This document shows positions 8,601-15,388 of a stretch of DNA of 24,799 nt, piece after piece (positions within the stretch are counted from its first letter, which is position 1; every line of letters begins with the position of its first letter). The DNA is from JBMYQA01 sp049600855 (GTDB lineage Bacteria; Bacteroidota; Bacteroidia; Cytophagales; Flammeovirgaceae), in assembly GCA_049600855.1 (NCBI GenBank), contig JBMYQA010000065.1, forward strand, positions 1 through 24,799, in the 5' to 3' direction. The notes under the pieces were generated by a model. The model was not told the origin of the DNA. It ran no database searches and worked only from the letters and a program-made list of their open reading frames with translations. The position numbers and the translations under genes are program-made.

Positions 8601-9147
8601 CTCCATTTACAATTTCTATGGTTCGCGTAATGGTATCGCCTGAAAAGCTGGTGATTTGATTAGGATTAATTTCGATGATGCTCAACGAAGCATATAAAAT
8701 ATTGTAAGCAGCAGTTACGAAGGTATCAGTGCCTTGGTCATAGGTCATTTGAATTTGATTTCGGAAAATCGCTCCTGAAAGTTGTTCCGCAATTGCTTGG
8801 CTGGTTGCTTGGTATTGAAGCGTAACTACTAAAGGTGTTCCTGCTAAGATATCACTTGTACGAAATTGCAGGTTATTGTTTTGGGTCACATTCAACTCAG
8901 TAACCTGATTGTCAGTACTTGACACAGAATTGGGAATGTACGCCACACCAATTGGTAATTGCAGTGTAAGCATTCCATTTGTTAAGGTGTTTGTTCCAGT
9001 ATTCTGGATGGAAATCTGCATAATGGCACTATCGACTCCCACTGTAATTTCTTGGGCTTGGCTCACTTGGATAGTTGCTTGTTGAGCGTTACAGCTATTT
9101 ATGATGACACAATAGCAGATCAATACGGAAAAAATGATTCGAATCAT
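2674..9147 (-). CDS. Giant secreted multidomain protein with FG-GAP repeats, UnbV/ASPIC module and T9SS sorting domain
   Basis: This 2157-residue product begins with a signal peptide (MIRIIFSVLICYCVIINSCNA, likely cleaved before QQ). A DUF11-like module follows (~25-150), then ~1,100 residues of beta-rich, cysteine-containing sequence with a calcium-loop-like DNDQNGLPDGNGG near 616. Seven FG-GAP/VCBS-like repeats with DYDNDGDLDLF cores span ~1260-1600; then come a UnbV/ASPIC module (~1605-1690), an SdrD-B-like module (CGIVYHDQNQNC, ~1700-1775), a CARDB/DUF11-like module (~1800-1910), a segment opening SFDPNDKL (~1917-2062) of a type usual before T9SS tails, and a T9SS type A sorting domain from NFAPNPM (~2074) to the end. 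It should reach the outer membrane via T9SS and be released or surface-anchored. Repeats and UnbV module suggest a calcium-bound beta-propeller used in adhesion or ligand binding; the ligand is unknown. Its own terminator lies downstream. It is divergent from the sigma54 regulator gene. Confidence 0.93.
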   Translation of the reverse strand: MIRIIFSVLICYCVIINSCNAQQATIQVSQAQEITVGVDSAIMQISIQNTGTNTLTNGMLTLQLPIGVAYIPNSVSSTDNQVTELNVTQNNNLQFRTSDILAGTPLVVTLQYQATSQAIAEQLSGAIFRNQIQMTYDQGTDTFVTAAYNILYASLSIIEINPNQITSFSGDTITRTIEIVNGGNGKIDRFQLADVHPSELSWVSSDMGILDDDSLTVADFSSIGNGDSFFDPFERITITQQLVGITCQDKTLSSVIHVFWGEAGNGQTQSSNAHITVDYQTPNIKVTTTPSLSTCFAAEVPSKQEIRLYNNGSGLAKDLELALINAANDTFDPTIFAKIDPASIRYQFEGEGNETLILPVSTTPTNQTNAYACLGTNSIGQVLLNLPDLPPKVTLIVTWDTYRCCITACGADKIMGWRYDLAYQDVCEINTYAKSGKGQEVNINYMTFFTEAPADVYDGEPATYTFTVSSHENNLPQGAGAHYQLVFDLPEGLAWSGNLNDLDYHSGPKTWAASAASFNEGTRQLIVKYPLPAPFPIPKSELNLTLLPNCTGQTDGAELQINLTAQYLADTTCAATCPIPMSCQTLTSSYLHCPLDCSDGGLAFRNYTIQRVSYGQPDNDQNGLPDGNGGLDLSKIKTNRVMVGDTLEAIFTGEVFTSANHVNWAYGYAKTTIPDGNQLSALGAELLIYDASAHTYLSCSEVNVSAQTVGTTRTFSYDFSPNGLAAQCPELVNFQFDQGDSIWLKPKYKVTGNIGGAIKEVTVENDFYLSHLPNPTNSSDQYQCGIRSGRFTLIGYYFAVSGSKNTTISGCSKVITQNFQLSIGDCCSNYEGGNLFPYEYRSWASMQQARVVIPANYTLLNSYMKQRRTRYTNAAVTQTVNPIQPTQIAGDTLWFDLAALYKANGGTLEYSDDGFSGTVYIELAPNCFVPQNTYLDMPWEFTFAKQAILGSGTETLTSAPDRIKFSPRLLSITSSNPKIDGLEKTVTWNARLYTNGSSVNNTWVHIKSPSGAFTIKRVYDQSSGVDFPKVGDIYQIGSLDNQDIAIEASYSNCNYDYITVYAGYECSGYPNNFADFQCTYRTMKLYAEPKPAQTQFRINGKTIGDACSSVVEVEVEIASVQLAVATDLFVAIQVPTTNKMSYLQGSSALMYPLNEPYISVGNPNQSNNTYTFNLQELHSRLADRGLPGVLDLDSSRIKLRFQMQLEQDFKAGDFLLASLRSKAACGQDLPTIHLAYDPNMQFEQQQIPDLNTELNNSWSVNWVDYDNDGFEDLFIPEYESNKPNALYRNNGDGSFTKITEGELVNALGGTVSSTWGDYDNDGDLDVFLANNLQAVNQLYENNGDGSFTQITTGEIANYGGYCHGAAWGDYDNDGYLDLFVADFMPTRFNLLYHNNGDGSFTRITTGIVVTEASNTVGGAWADVDSDGDVDLFVVNTNGQNNALYINEGNGVFEKMTSGHLVNDGANSVGSSWGDYDNDGDLDVFVANASNQDNFLYQNDGNGHFTRITSGVVVNDGGHSHGSAWADLDNDGDLDLIVTNDQDGENFFYANNGDATFSRLDNPMTRDLANSFGTALGDYDNDGDLDLFIANHSNQANQFYKNSRGQCNNWACVRLEGTRSNRSGIGAKVMVKARIYDQEVWQMRAVTTQTGGGAGGQGTMRVLVGLGDATTIDSIRVIWPSGLIQEFTNQPINGCIDVVEENGVLVCGIVYHDQNQNCQQDIEEAVLANQTIIIQPGNKVLSTDAFGKYKTYLDEGEYTIAALPEGNWSQVCPTNQGAHSLTITASDSSHCGLDFGLFSGCPNPDLSVSLSTTALRRGFQNTIAITYQNDGAVTASNVALEVDFGEHIVPLSSDVSWSSMTGTQYTWQLDEIPAGTSKTIYVTDSVSRVAPLGEFAAINASLGNGIADCNSADNVTITSEEIVGSFDPNDKLVFYTGSELGGRLGSGDALIYRIRFQNVGNYYASRVIILDTLSDYLDPSTVTLQGESHQLTKFQNENGILRWEFIGIHLPDSITDEPNSHGFVQFSIRLKDGIPHGSQVHNSAAIQFDYNDFIITNTVSETIFNSSDINRNVLSLNFAPNPMTTHTQVRILSSFDRPYPAPIQEFVIYDPLGRPIKTIQQIDREVVTIDRDSLVAGMYLVKVRDVFGGVYMGRLMVE

Positions 9148-9309
9148 GATGCATGGGTTTTAGTCAAATTCATTCTTTTACATACAATTCGAATGCATTC
9201 ACAAATATTCACTTGAAAATCAATGAGATACGCATTAAAGTGACTATCTATGTTTTCTTATTTTCGTAATTAATTCTAAAAACAAGACATATTATATAAA
9301 TATAACAAT

Positions 9310-10665
9310 ATGGATACATTTAAAATTTTTATTGTAGAAGACGATATATGGTATAGCGAAATTTTAGCCTATCACTTAGCCTTAAACCCCGATTACGAAA
9401 TCAAAAAATTCCATACTGGCGAAGATTGTTTAGATCATTTACATGAAAATCCGTCAGTGATCACTTTAGATTATACCTTGCCTGATTTATCGGGAGAGGC
9501 TGTTTTAAAGAAGATTAAAACACTAAAACCACAGATTCCCGTCATCATGATCTCTGGTCAGGAAAGTGTGGAAATTGCCGTTTCCTTATGGAAAAATGGA
9601 GCCTACGATTACATTGTCAAAAATGATGAGACGAAAGATCGCTTGTGGAACACCATAAGAAATGTGCGTGAAAATGTGAACTTAGTCGAAAAGGTTGAGC
9701 AACTTGAAGCTGAGGTTGAAAAGAAATATAATTTTTCAAATACGATCATTGGCAATAGTCCTGCGATTCAACGAACATTCAAGTTAATCGAAAAAGCCAC
9801 TAAAGCGGATATTGTCGTTTCGGTGACGGGAGAAACGGGAACAGGTAAAGAATTAATTGCGAAAGCCATTCATTATAATTCCAAACGCAAAAAGAAGCCC
9901 TTTGTGGCCGTAAACGCTGCGGCTATTCCTAAGGAGCTGATTGAAAGCGAACTCTTTGGGCATGAAAAAGGAGCCTTTACAGGTGCTGCTGCTCGAAGAA
10001 TTGGCAAGTTTGAAGAAGCTGATAAAGGCACCTTATTTTTAGATGAGATTGCCGAAATGGATATCAATATGCAAGCGAAGTTACTGCGGGCATTGCAAGA
10101 GGGGGAAATCACACGAATTGGCGGAACTGGAACGGTAAAATTCGATGCGAGAATTATCGTTGCTACTCATAAAGATTTGAGAGAGGAAGTCAAAAAAGGA
10201 AACTTCCGAGAAGATTTATACTATCGCTTATTGGGCCTGAGCATCGAGCTTCCTCCTTTGCGAGAGCGCGATGAAGATATTTTGGTGCTCAGTAAGTTTT
10301 TCATGACAGAATTCTGCAAAAAGAATAAGCTGCCTAAGTTAAGGTTTACGGTGGAAGCTCAAGACAAGCTCATGAACTATCCCTATCATGGAAATGTACG
10401 TGAGCTAAAAGCGATTATTGACCTCGCCTGTGTGATGGCTGATAATGATGAAATTCATCCTGATGACATTCGATTTCGAGGAGGCGAAGAAGCTTTGGGG
10501 GAACTATTGCATCAGGAGATGACCTTGAAACAATACGAAAGGAAAATTATTACGCACTTTTTGAATAAACACAATCGAGATATCAAGTTGGTGGCTAAAA
10601 AACTGGATATTGGTGTCTCATCCATTTATCGAATGATTAAACAAGAAGAAATAAAGTTAGACTGA
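9310..10665 (+). CDS. Sigma54-dependent response regulator (NtrC family)
   Basis: The 451-residue protein has the classic three parts. Residues 1-~120 are a receiver domain with acidic pair D11-D12, phospho-acceptor D54 (ITLDYTLPD) and K104. Residues ~143-370 are an AAA+ sigma54-interaction domain with Walker A GETGTGKE (174-181), the sigma54-contact loop GAFTGA (221-226), Walker B TLFLDE (241-246) and arginine-rich LPPLRERDEDI. The end is a Fis-type helix-turn-helix (LVAKKLDIGVSSIYRMIKQ). Phosphorylation should allow ring assembly and ATP-driven opening of sigma54 promoters. The gene heads a plus-strand run leading through an H-NOX/hybrid kinase pair to a polysaccharide operon. The kinase ends in HPt, which needs a receiver such as this one, so a phosphorelay is likely but inferred. 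The receiver closely resembles that of the gene at 15389. A sigma54-like promoter (10769-10786) lies just downstream, ahead of the H-NOX gene. Confidence 0.95.
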   Translation: MDTFKIFIVEDDIWYSEILAYHLALNPDYEIKKFHTGEDCLDHLHENPSVITLDYTLPDLSGEAVLKKIKTLKPQIPVIMISGQESVEIAVSLWKNGAYDYIVKNDETKDRLWNTIRNVRENVNLVEKVEQLEAEVEKKYNFSNTIIGNSPAIQRTFKLIEKATKADIVVSVTGETGTGKELIAKAIHYNSKRKKKPFVAVNAAAIPKELIESELFGHEKGAFTGAAARRIGKFEEADKGTLFLDEIAEMDINMQAKLLRALQEGEITRIGGTGTVKFDARIIVATHKDLREEVKKGNFREDLYYRLLGLSIELPPLRERDEDILVLSKFFMTEFCKKNKLPKLRFTVEAQDKLMNYPYHGNVRELKAIIDLACVMADNDEIHPDDIRFRGGEEALGELLHQEMTLKQYERKIITHFLNKHNRDIKLVAKKLDIGVSSIYRMIKQEEIKLD

Positions 10666-10682
10666 AGCGCATAAAATAACCT

Positions 10683-10697
10683 TTCTCAAATTGAGAA
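10683..10697. promoter_or_regulatory. 15-base palindrome after the regulator gene
   Basis: TTCTCAA-A-TTGAGAA is a perfect 7-bp palindrome 18 bases past the regulator stop and about 75 bases upstream of the candidate sigma54 promoter. That spacing suits an upstream activator site, but it could also be a weak terminator; no T-run follows. Only one copy lies in this gap. Confidence 0.35.
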
Positions 10698-10768
10698 TAA
10701 ATTATAGCTTATAGAATTACACCAACTCAATTGCTTAACTACTCTTTGGCTATCAATACATTACCCTT

Positions 10769-10786
10769 TTGGTGGGGTTCATGCTT
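10769..10786 (+). promoter_or_regulatory. Candidate sigma54 promoter for the H-NOX/kinase pair
   Basis: TTGGTGGGGTTCATGCTT has GG (10771-10772), ten bases, then GC (10783-10784), the invariant -24/-12 spacing of sigma54 promoters. The -24 half (TGGTGGG) departs from TGGCACG at two or three positions and the -12 half (ATGC for TTGC) at one. Transcription would begin near 10796, giving a leader of ~64 bases to the H-NOX start at 10860. A sigma54 activator is encoded directly upstream, which raises plausibility. It is one site found by eye. Confidence 0.4.
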
Positions 10787-10859
10787 TAAACTTTCTTGTG
10801 AACAAAACTTAGCACGTTCAACTTCAATTCTATACACAACGTCATAAAAAAAAAGCTTT

Positions 10860-11399
10860 ATGAAAGGCATTATCTTCAGCGAATTCCTCGAAATGGTAGA
10901 ACAACAATTTGGGATTGATGTACTTGATCACATCATCCAGCACAGTGATTTACCTTCGGGAGGCAGCTACACTGCGGTAGGCACCTATCATCACAGTGAA
11001 ATGGTTGCATTAGTTATTTCGCTCAGTCAAAAGTCAGGTATTTCGGTCTCTGAATTGCTCAAGACTTATGGTGCATACCAATTCAAACGATTTGCGATAC
11101 TCTATCCCACTTTTTTTGATGGAGTCACCTCTGCCTTTGATTTTTTAGAAGGTCTGGAGAGCTATATTCATCCAGAAGTCAGAAAACTCTATCCAGATGC
11201 CGAGCTGCCGAGGTTTGATACCCAAAGGATGGATGAAAATACCTTACAGATGACCTACAAATCGGAGCGGCATTTGGGTGATTTTGCTGAAGGTTTAATT
11301 CAAGGATGCTTGAGTCATTTTCAAGAACAAGCTACCATCAGTCAGGAAAAGCTTTCTGCTGATGAGGATCATATTCTTTTTTCAATCATTCGCACCTAA
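10860..11399 (+). CDS. H-NOX haem nitric-oxide sensor protein
   Basis: The 179-residue protein is a stand-alone H-NOX (HNOB) domain, the bacterial relative of the soluble guanylate cyclase haem domain. It opens with MKGIIFSEFLEMVEQQFG and has the proximal haem ligand H104 in YIHPEVRKLYPDAELPRF, a proline (P117) matching the haem-distorting proline, and the propionate-binding YxSxR motif (Y133, S135, R137). At the position of the distal tyrosine that lets Thermoanaerobacter H-NOX bind oxygen, I read F142, so it should favour NO over O2. In other bacteria NO-bound H-NOX controls a partner histidine kinase or cyclic-di-GMP enzyme. Here a hybrid kinase gene follows after 10 bases, clearly as one transcript. 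The ATG at 10860 fits the family start. Confidence 0.95.
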   Translation: MKGIIFSEFLEMVEQQFGIDVLDHIIQHSDLPSGGSYTAVGTYHHSEMVALVISLSQKSGISVSELLKTYGAYQFKRFAILYPTFFDGVTSAFDFLEGLESYIHPEVRKLYPDAELPRFDTQRMDENTLQMTYKSERHLGDFAEGLIQGCLSHFQEQATISQEKLSADEDHILFSIIRT

Positions 11400-11409
11400 T
11401 CGCAAGCAC

Positions 11410-13821
11410 ATGGAAGATCAGGCTACAACAAACAAGCTCGATATGTACAAGCGAGCCTATGAACGAGAGAAAAGGGCTCGTAAAGAAGCTGAACGAATCT
11501 TAGAAGTAAAATCACGAGAGTTGTATTATGCCAATAAACGATTGGCCGATATGAATTATTCGTTGGAGCAATTGGTAGAAGCGCGTACCAAGGAGATTCA
11601 GGACATTGCTAAGTTTCCCAAAGAAAATCCACATCCTGTTTTCCGTGTTAATGACCAAGGGCAAATTATGTTTGCCAATGAAGCCAGCTCCAATATCTTG
11701 AGGTATTTCAAGAGCAAAGTAGGCGATTCTTGTCCAGAACTGATCATGACTATTGTTAATGAAGCGTTTGAGGCACAAGAAAGCATTGAGCGAGAAGTTG
11801 CCATTGGTGAGTTTTATTTCTCGTTTGTGTTCACTCCCATCCAAGATTATGTCAATGTTTATGGTCGAAATGTTACCGATAAACGCTTGGCAGAATTGGA
11901 TCGTGAAACCCTTTCCTTGCGTTTATCTACTCTCATTAAAAACCTCCAATCTGCCATTTTATTGGAGAATGAAGACCGGGAAATTGTCTTAACGAACGAA
12001 AACTTTTGTCACCTCTTCCAGCTCCCAACTAAGCCACATCAAATGGTTGGTGTGGACTGTTCACAATCGGCTGAGATGAGCAAACACCTGTTCAAAAATC
12101 CAGCGCAATTTGTTCACAGAATCGAGGCATTACTCAAACGGCAAGTCGTATGCTCCAATGAAGAACTGGAAATGGTAGACGGCAGCATTCTTGAGCGCGA
12201 TTACATTCCCATTTTCTCCAACGATCAGTACTTGGGGCATTTGTGGCAGTATCGAGATATTACTGCGCGTAAAAATTCTGAAAAGCAATTACTCGAAGCA
12301 AAAGTAGTAGCCGAAGAATCTGTAAAGATGAAACAGCATTTCATTGCCAACGTCAGCCATGAAATCAGAACACCTATGAGTGGAATTTTGGGGATGAGCA
12401 AATTACTTGAAGGCGCCAATTTAACGGGCAAACACCATACTTACCTAAAATCCATTCAAACCTCTGCTAAAAATTTACTGATTGTGATTAATGATATTTT
12501 AGATTTCTCCAAAATTGATGCGGGGAAAATGGAATTTGAAGCTGTCGGTTTTATCATTCCCGAATTAATCCAAAACCTTTCAGAAAGTATCTCGTACAAA
12601 ACGGCCGAAAAAGACCTTTCCCTTACGGTCAATACTGATTCAGAATTACAAGGATTAGTAACCATAGGAGATCCATATCGCCTCAATCAGGTGCTGATGA
12701 ACTTGGTTGGCAATGCCATTAAATTTACCGAGACTGGCGAGATAAAAATTACGGCTAAACTCCTAATGGACATGCCCACTCATGCCACCATAGGCTTCTC
12801 CGTATCAGATACGGGTATTGGGATTTCACCATCCAGGCTTAAAAAAATATTTGATAGCTTTAATCAGGCTGATGCCAGCATTACCCGACGCTATGGAGGC
12901 ACAGGCTTAGGCTTGCCTATTTGCAAGAAAATCGTAGAACTTCAGGGCGGTCGAATTCATGTGGAAAGTGGCGAGGGTAAGGGAACTACTTTTTCCTTCA
13001 CACTGAGCTTTCCTAAAGGAACCCAAACCGATCTGCCATCTGAAAGAGATGCAGAAACGGGCTGCTCTTTATCAGGTTATAACATTCTTTTGGTAGAAGA
13101 TAATGTCATCAATCAACTGTATGCGACCGCTATTTTAGAAAAATGGGGTACGAATGTTTCTTTGGCTAATAACGGACAAGAAGCAATTAATTTGTTAAAC
13201 CAACAGGCTTTTGACATCATACTGATGGACATTCAGATGCCCATCATGAATGGCTTGGATGCTACGAAATACATTAGAAATACGTTAAAGCTTTCTACAC
13301 CGATTATTGCCCTTACCGCTAATGCCATTAAAGGGGAAGCCGAGCGCTACAAAAAAGCAGGGATGGACACCTATGTATCCAAGCCATTTGAGGAATATGA
13401 GCTCCAAAAAGCAATTTGCGAGTTACTGTACATTGATATGAATGCGGAACAGGAGATGGAAGCAACGCCTCCTTCATCAGAAGTCGCTTATGGCCTTTCG
13501 AAACTGGAAAAACTATCTGATGGAAATGATGAGTTCATTACAAAGATGATTCATTTATTCGTCACAGAAACGCCTAAAAGACTCGCTGAAATTGAAACGG
13601 GATTGCAAACGAATAATTATGAAGAGATTAGAAAAACTTGCCATACCATGAAACCATCGTTGGAAATGTTTCAAGCAGAAGCGTTGTATCAGCAAGCTAA
13701 AAAGTTGGAGCGCAATGCCTCAAATACTGCAAATGCGGAAACGCTTCGCAGCCAAATTTCGGATTTCATCCAACATACTTCTCAATTAGTAGAAGTGCTG
13801 AAAGCTAAAATCAATTCTTAA
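11410..13821 (+). CDS. Soluble hybrid histidine kinase with PAS, receiver and HPt domains, partner of H-NOX
   Basis: The 803-residue protein has no membrane segment. It begins with a charged coiled coil (~10-70, KRAYEREKRARKEAERI), then two PAS-like regions (~75-165 and ~175-300). HisKA follows with H317 in NVSHEIRTPMSGILG, then HATPase with the N-box LVGNAIKFTETG, DTGIGIS and GGTGLGLPI. A receiver comes next (phospho-acceptor D607, ILMDIQMP), and an HPt domain with H745 in CHTMKPS. The path is H317 to D607 to H745 to an external receiver, most plausibly the regulator at 9310 or the anchored receiver at 15389. I use the ATG at 11410, ten bases after the H-NOX stop; a start at 11362 would overlap H-NOX and add an unlikely hydrophobic leader. 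The pairing follows known H-NOX/kinase operons, where NO-bound H-NOX alters kinase activity. The last part of the relay is inference. Confidence 0.93.
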   Translation: MEDQATTNKLDMYKRAYEREKRARKEAERILEVKSRELYYANKRLADMNYSLEQLVEARTKEIQDIAKFPKENPHPVFRVNDQGQIMFANEASSNILRYFKSKVGDSCPELIMTIVNEAFEAQESIEREVAIGEFYFSFVFTPIQDYVNVYGRNVTDKRLAELDRETLSLRLSTLIKNLQSAILLENEDREIVLTNENFCHLFQLPTKPHQMVGVDCSQSAEMSKHLFKNPAQFVHRIEALLKRQVVCSNEELEMVDGSILERDYIPIFSNDQYLGHLWQYRDITARKNSEKQLLEAKVVAEESVKMKQHFIANVSHEIRTPMSGILGMSKLLEGANLTGKHHTYLKSIQTSAKNLLIVINDILDFSKIDAGKMEFEAVGFIIPELIQNLSESISYKTAEKDLSLTVNTDSELQGLVTIGDPYRLNQVLMNLVGNAIKFTETGEIKITAKLLMDMPTHATIGFSVSDTGIGISPSRLKKIFDSFNQADASITRRYGGTGLGLPICKKIVELQGGRIHVESGEGKGTTFSFTLSFPKGTQTDLPSERDAETGCSLSGYNILLVEDNVINQLYATAILEKWGTNVSLANNGQEAINLLNQQAFDIILMDIQMPIMNGLDATKYIRNTLKLSTPIIALTANAIKGEAERYKKAGMDTYVSKPFEEYELQKAICELLYIDMNAEQEMEATPPSSEVAYGLSKLEKLSDGNDEFITKMIHLFVTETPKRLAEIETGLQTNNYEEIRKTCHTMKPSLEMFQAEALYQQAKKLERNASNTANAETLRSQISDFIQHTSQLVEVLKAKINS

Positions 13822-13872
13822 TTCAAGAAAAAATACCAAAATAAGACGATTTGTAAAAAATAGAAGTTCGTA

Positions 13873-13896
13873 AGTGTTTTATAATCAGTGTTTTAT
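13873..13896. repeat. Tandem AGTGTTTTAT repeats upstream of the PD40 gene
   Basis: AGTGTTTTAT occurs at 13873-13882 and again at 13887-13896. The second copy runs into TATGTTTT (13894-13901), one base off the -7 box TAnnTTTG. The pair could be an operator overlapping the promoter of the gene at 13961, or chance in AT-rich DNA. The 139-base gap shows no clear terminator for the kinase gene. Confidence 0.3.
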
Positions 13897-13960
13897 GTTT
13901 TTAGCATAAAAATAGATTTTTCCTATTCGTGATTAGTAGTAACCATTAAATGTTATATCA

Positions 13961-15208
13961 ATGAAAAGGATTAATTTATATTTATTCATTTCTTGCTGTT
14001 TTGTATTCATTACATTTCACAGCATTCGCTGCCAGGGTCAAAGTGCAACCAATTCCAATCAAACAGGTCATTGGCAAAACATTGTTGATGGACAACATGA
14101 CGTTCAGTCCAAAACAATCATTTCACACAAACGTGCGGCGCAACTCTACCTTGAATCGCTTGATTGTCTTGAAAATGGCAATCCAGAACGGGCAATTCAA
14201 CATATCGAGCGTATCATGTATCACTCCACTTATGCTCCATTAAAGTTACACCTTTATGCTGGGCAAGCGTTCCACCTAAACCATCAATATTATAAAGCAC
14301 TTAAACACTACAAACGTTACAGGGCACTCCAACTTTTCGAAGAAAATCAAGAGGAAGTTGACTATGCGAACCATTTGATTTCCCAAGTACAACATGCCTT
14401 TGAACTTTCCTATCAACCCTCCAAAAACAAATTGACCGCTCTGCATAATTCCTTAGCTCATCACCCATTGCAGCAGAAATACCTGATGATTTCTCCTAAA
14501 TTGAATGAAATCTATTTTGCAGAAGCAAGTCACACACAAAAAAATAAAATAGAAGTCTACAAACTTTCCCCTCATGCCACTACTGAACTGAAGAAAGAAA
14601 AAACCAATATCCGATTACCTAAAAAGTTTAGGCCGCTCCAATTCTACCACCAAGGCAATGCATTATTACTCATCAATGTCATTACCAATCAACTATTTAC
14701 CGCTAGTTATCAAAATGGCGAATGGTCAAGTCCGATCAAATTGAAAGGGCTTCCCCACTTGGGTACGGTTTCCTCTGCGAGTATTTCTGACGATGGCACT
14801 CTGGTCATTTACTCTCGTGTGTTTCCAAATGATGATATGGATTTGTATGCCATCACGAAAACAGCAGGAAAATGGAGCAAAGCCAAGCGGCTCGCAATCA
14901 ATTCTTTTCAGCAAGAATGCTTTCCAAACCTCACTGCAGACGGACAAACGTTATACTTCAGTAGTGCCCGAGCAGAATCCATTGGAGGTTTTGACATTAT
15001 GGTGAGCCAATACCATGCGGAAACTCAAACTTGGAGTGCGCCTAAAAACCTTGGCCTCCCGATCAACACCCCATACGATGAGTTACAATTTGCCATTCAT
15101 CCCAATGGGAAAAGTGGCGTTGTGTTATCGAACTACCGTCAAAAAGGGGAAAAGCAATGCCTTTATTTCTTTGAGCAACATGAACCAGACTATTCGTTAA
15201 GCAGGTAA
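13961..15208 (+). CDS. Secreted or periplasmic TPR/PD40 beta-propeller protein
   Basis: The 415-residue product starts with a signal peptide (MKRINLYLFISCCFVFITFH, cleavage probably near SIRCQGQ). Residues ~55-150 form helical TPR-like repeats (AAQLYLESLDCLENGNPERA, YKALKHYKRYRAL). The rest is a PD40/WD40-like beta-propeller with the typical blade LTADGQTLYFSSARAESIGG followed by FDIMVS (~325-350), and a last blade FAIHPNGKSGVVLSN. This TPR-PD40 layout is the front part of the TPR-PD40-OmpA proteins common in Bacteroidota, some of which belong to T9SS; the peptidoglycan-binding OmpA part is absent. It lies between the kinase and the anchored receiver, so it may be an envelope-side sensor or scaffold for the polysaccharide system, but no partner can be named. 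Cysteines in CCF and IRC are not a clear lipobox. Confidence 0.8.
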   Translation: MKRINLYLFISCCFVFITFHSIRCQGQSATNSNQTGHWQNIVDGQHDVQSKTIISHKRAAQLYLESLDCLENGNPERAIQHIERIMYHSTYAPLKLHLYAGQAFHLNHQYYKALKHYKRYRALQLFEENQEEVDYANHLISQVQHAFELSYQPSKNKLTALHNSLAHHPLQQKYLMISPKLNEIYFAEASHTQKNKIEVYKLSPHATTELKKEKTNIRLPKKFRPLQFYHQGNALLLINVITNQLFTASYQNGEWSSPIKLKGLPHLGTVSSASISDDGTLVIYSRVFPNDDMDLYAITKTAGKWSKAKRLAINSFQQECFPNLTADGQTLYFSSARAESIGGFDIMVSQYHAETQTWSAPKNLGLPINTPYDELQFAIHPNGKSGVVLSNYRQKGEKQCLYFFEQHEPDYSLSR

Positions 15209-15328
15209 GCAACATGATTATGATCGCCTGCTGATCATCCAATAGTGATTCTCATTTTGGGAAATAAAATACCATAAAAAGAATTTACTAGCTTATCATC
15301 AAACACTAAAGTATTTAAAATCAATTAG

Positions 15329-15363
15329 TTACCAAAAATATCTTCATTCTTGGAGAATGGTAA
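15329..15363. promoter_or_regulatory. Nested inverted repeats upstream of the anchored receiver gene
   Basis: TTACC (15329-15333) and GGTAA (15359-15363) flank ATTCT-TGG-AGAAT (15346-15358). The arrangement lies 26-60 bases before the ATG at 15389 and could be an operator or a leader hairpin. No convincing TAnnTTTG box or sigma54 GG-N10-GC was found in this 180-base gap. Confidence 0.3.
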
Positions 15364-15388
15364 TCATTCTATCATTAAATAAATAAAC

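Noticed and set aside
11362..11409. Upstream start for the hybrid kinase adding 16 residues
   Set aside because: It would overlap the H-NOX gene by 38 bases and add a hydrophobic stretch unlike kinase N-termini; the ATG at 11410 sits right after the H-NOX stop.
15209..15388. Possible sigma54 promoters around TTTTGGGAAA and CTTGGAGAATGG
   Set aside because: Neither has GC ten bases after the GG; the spacing fails.
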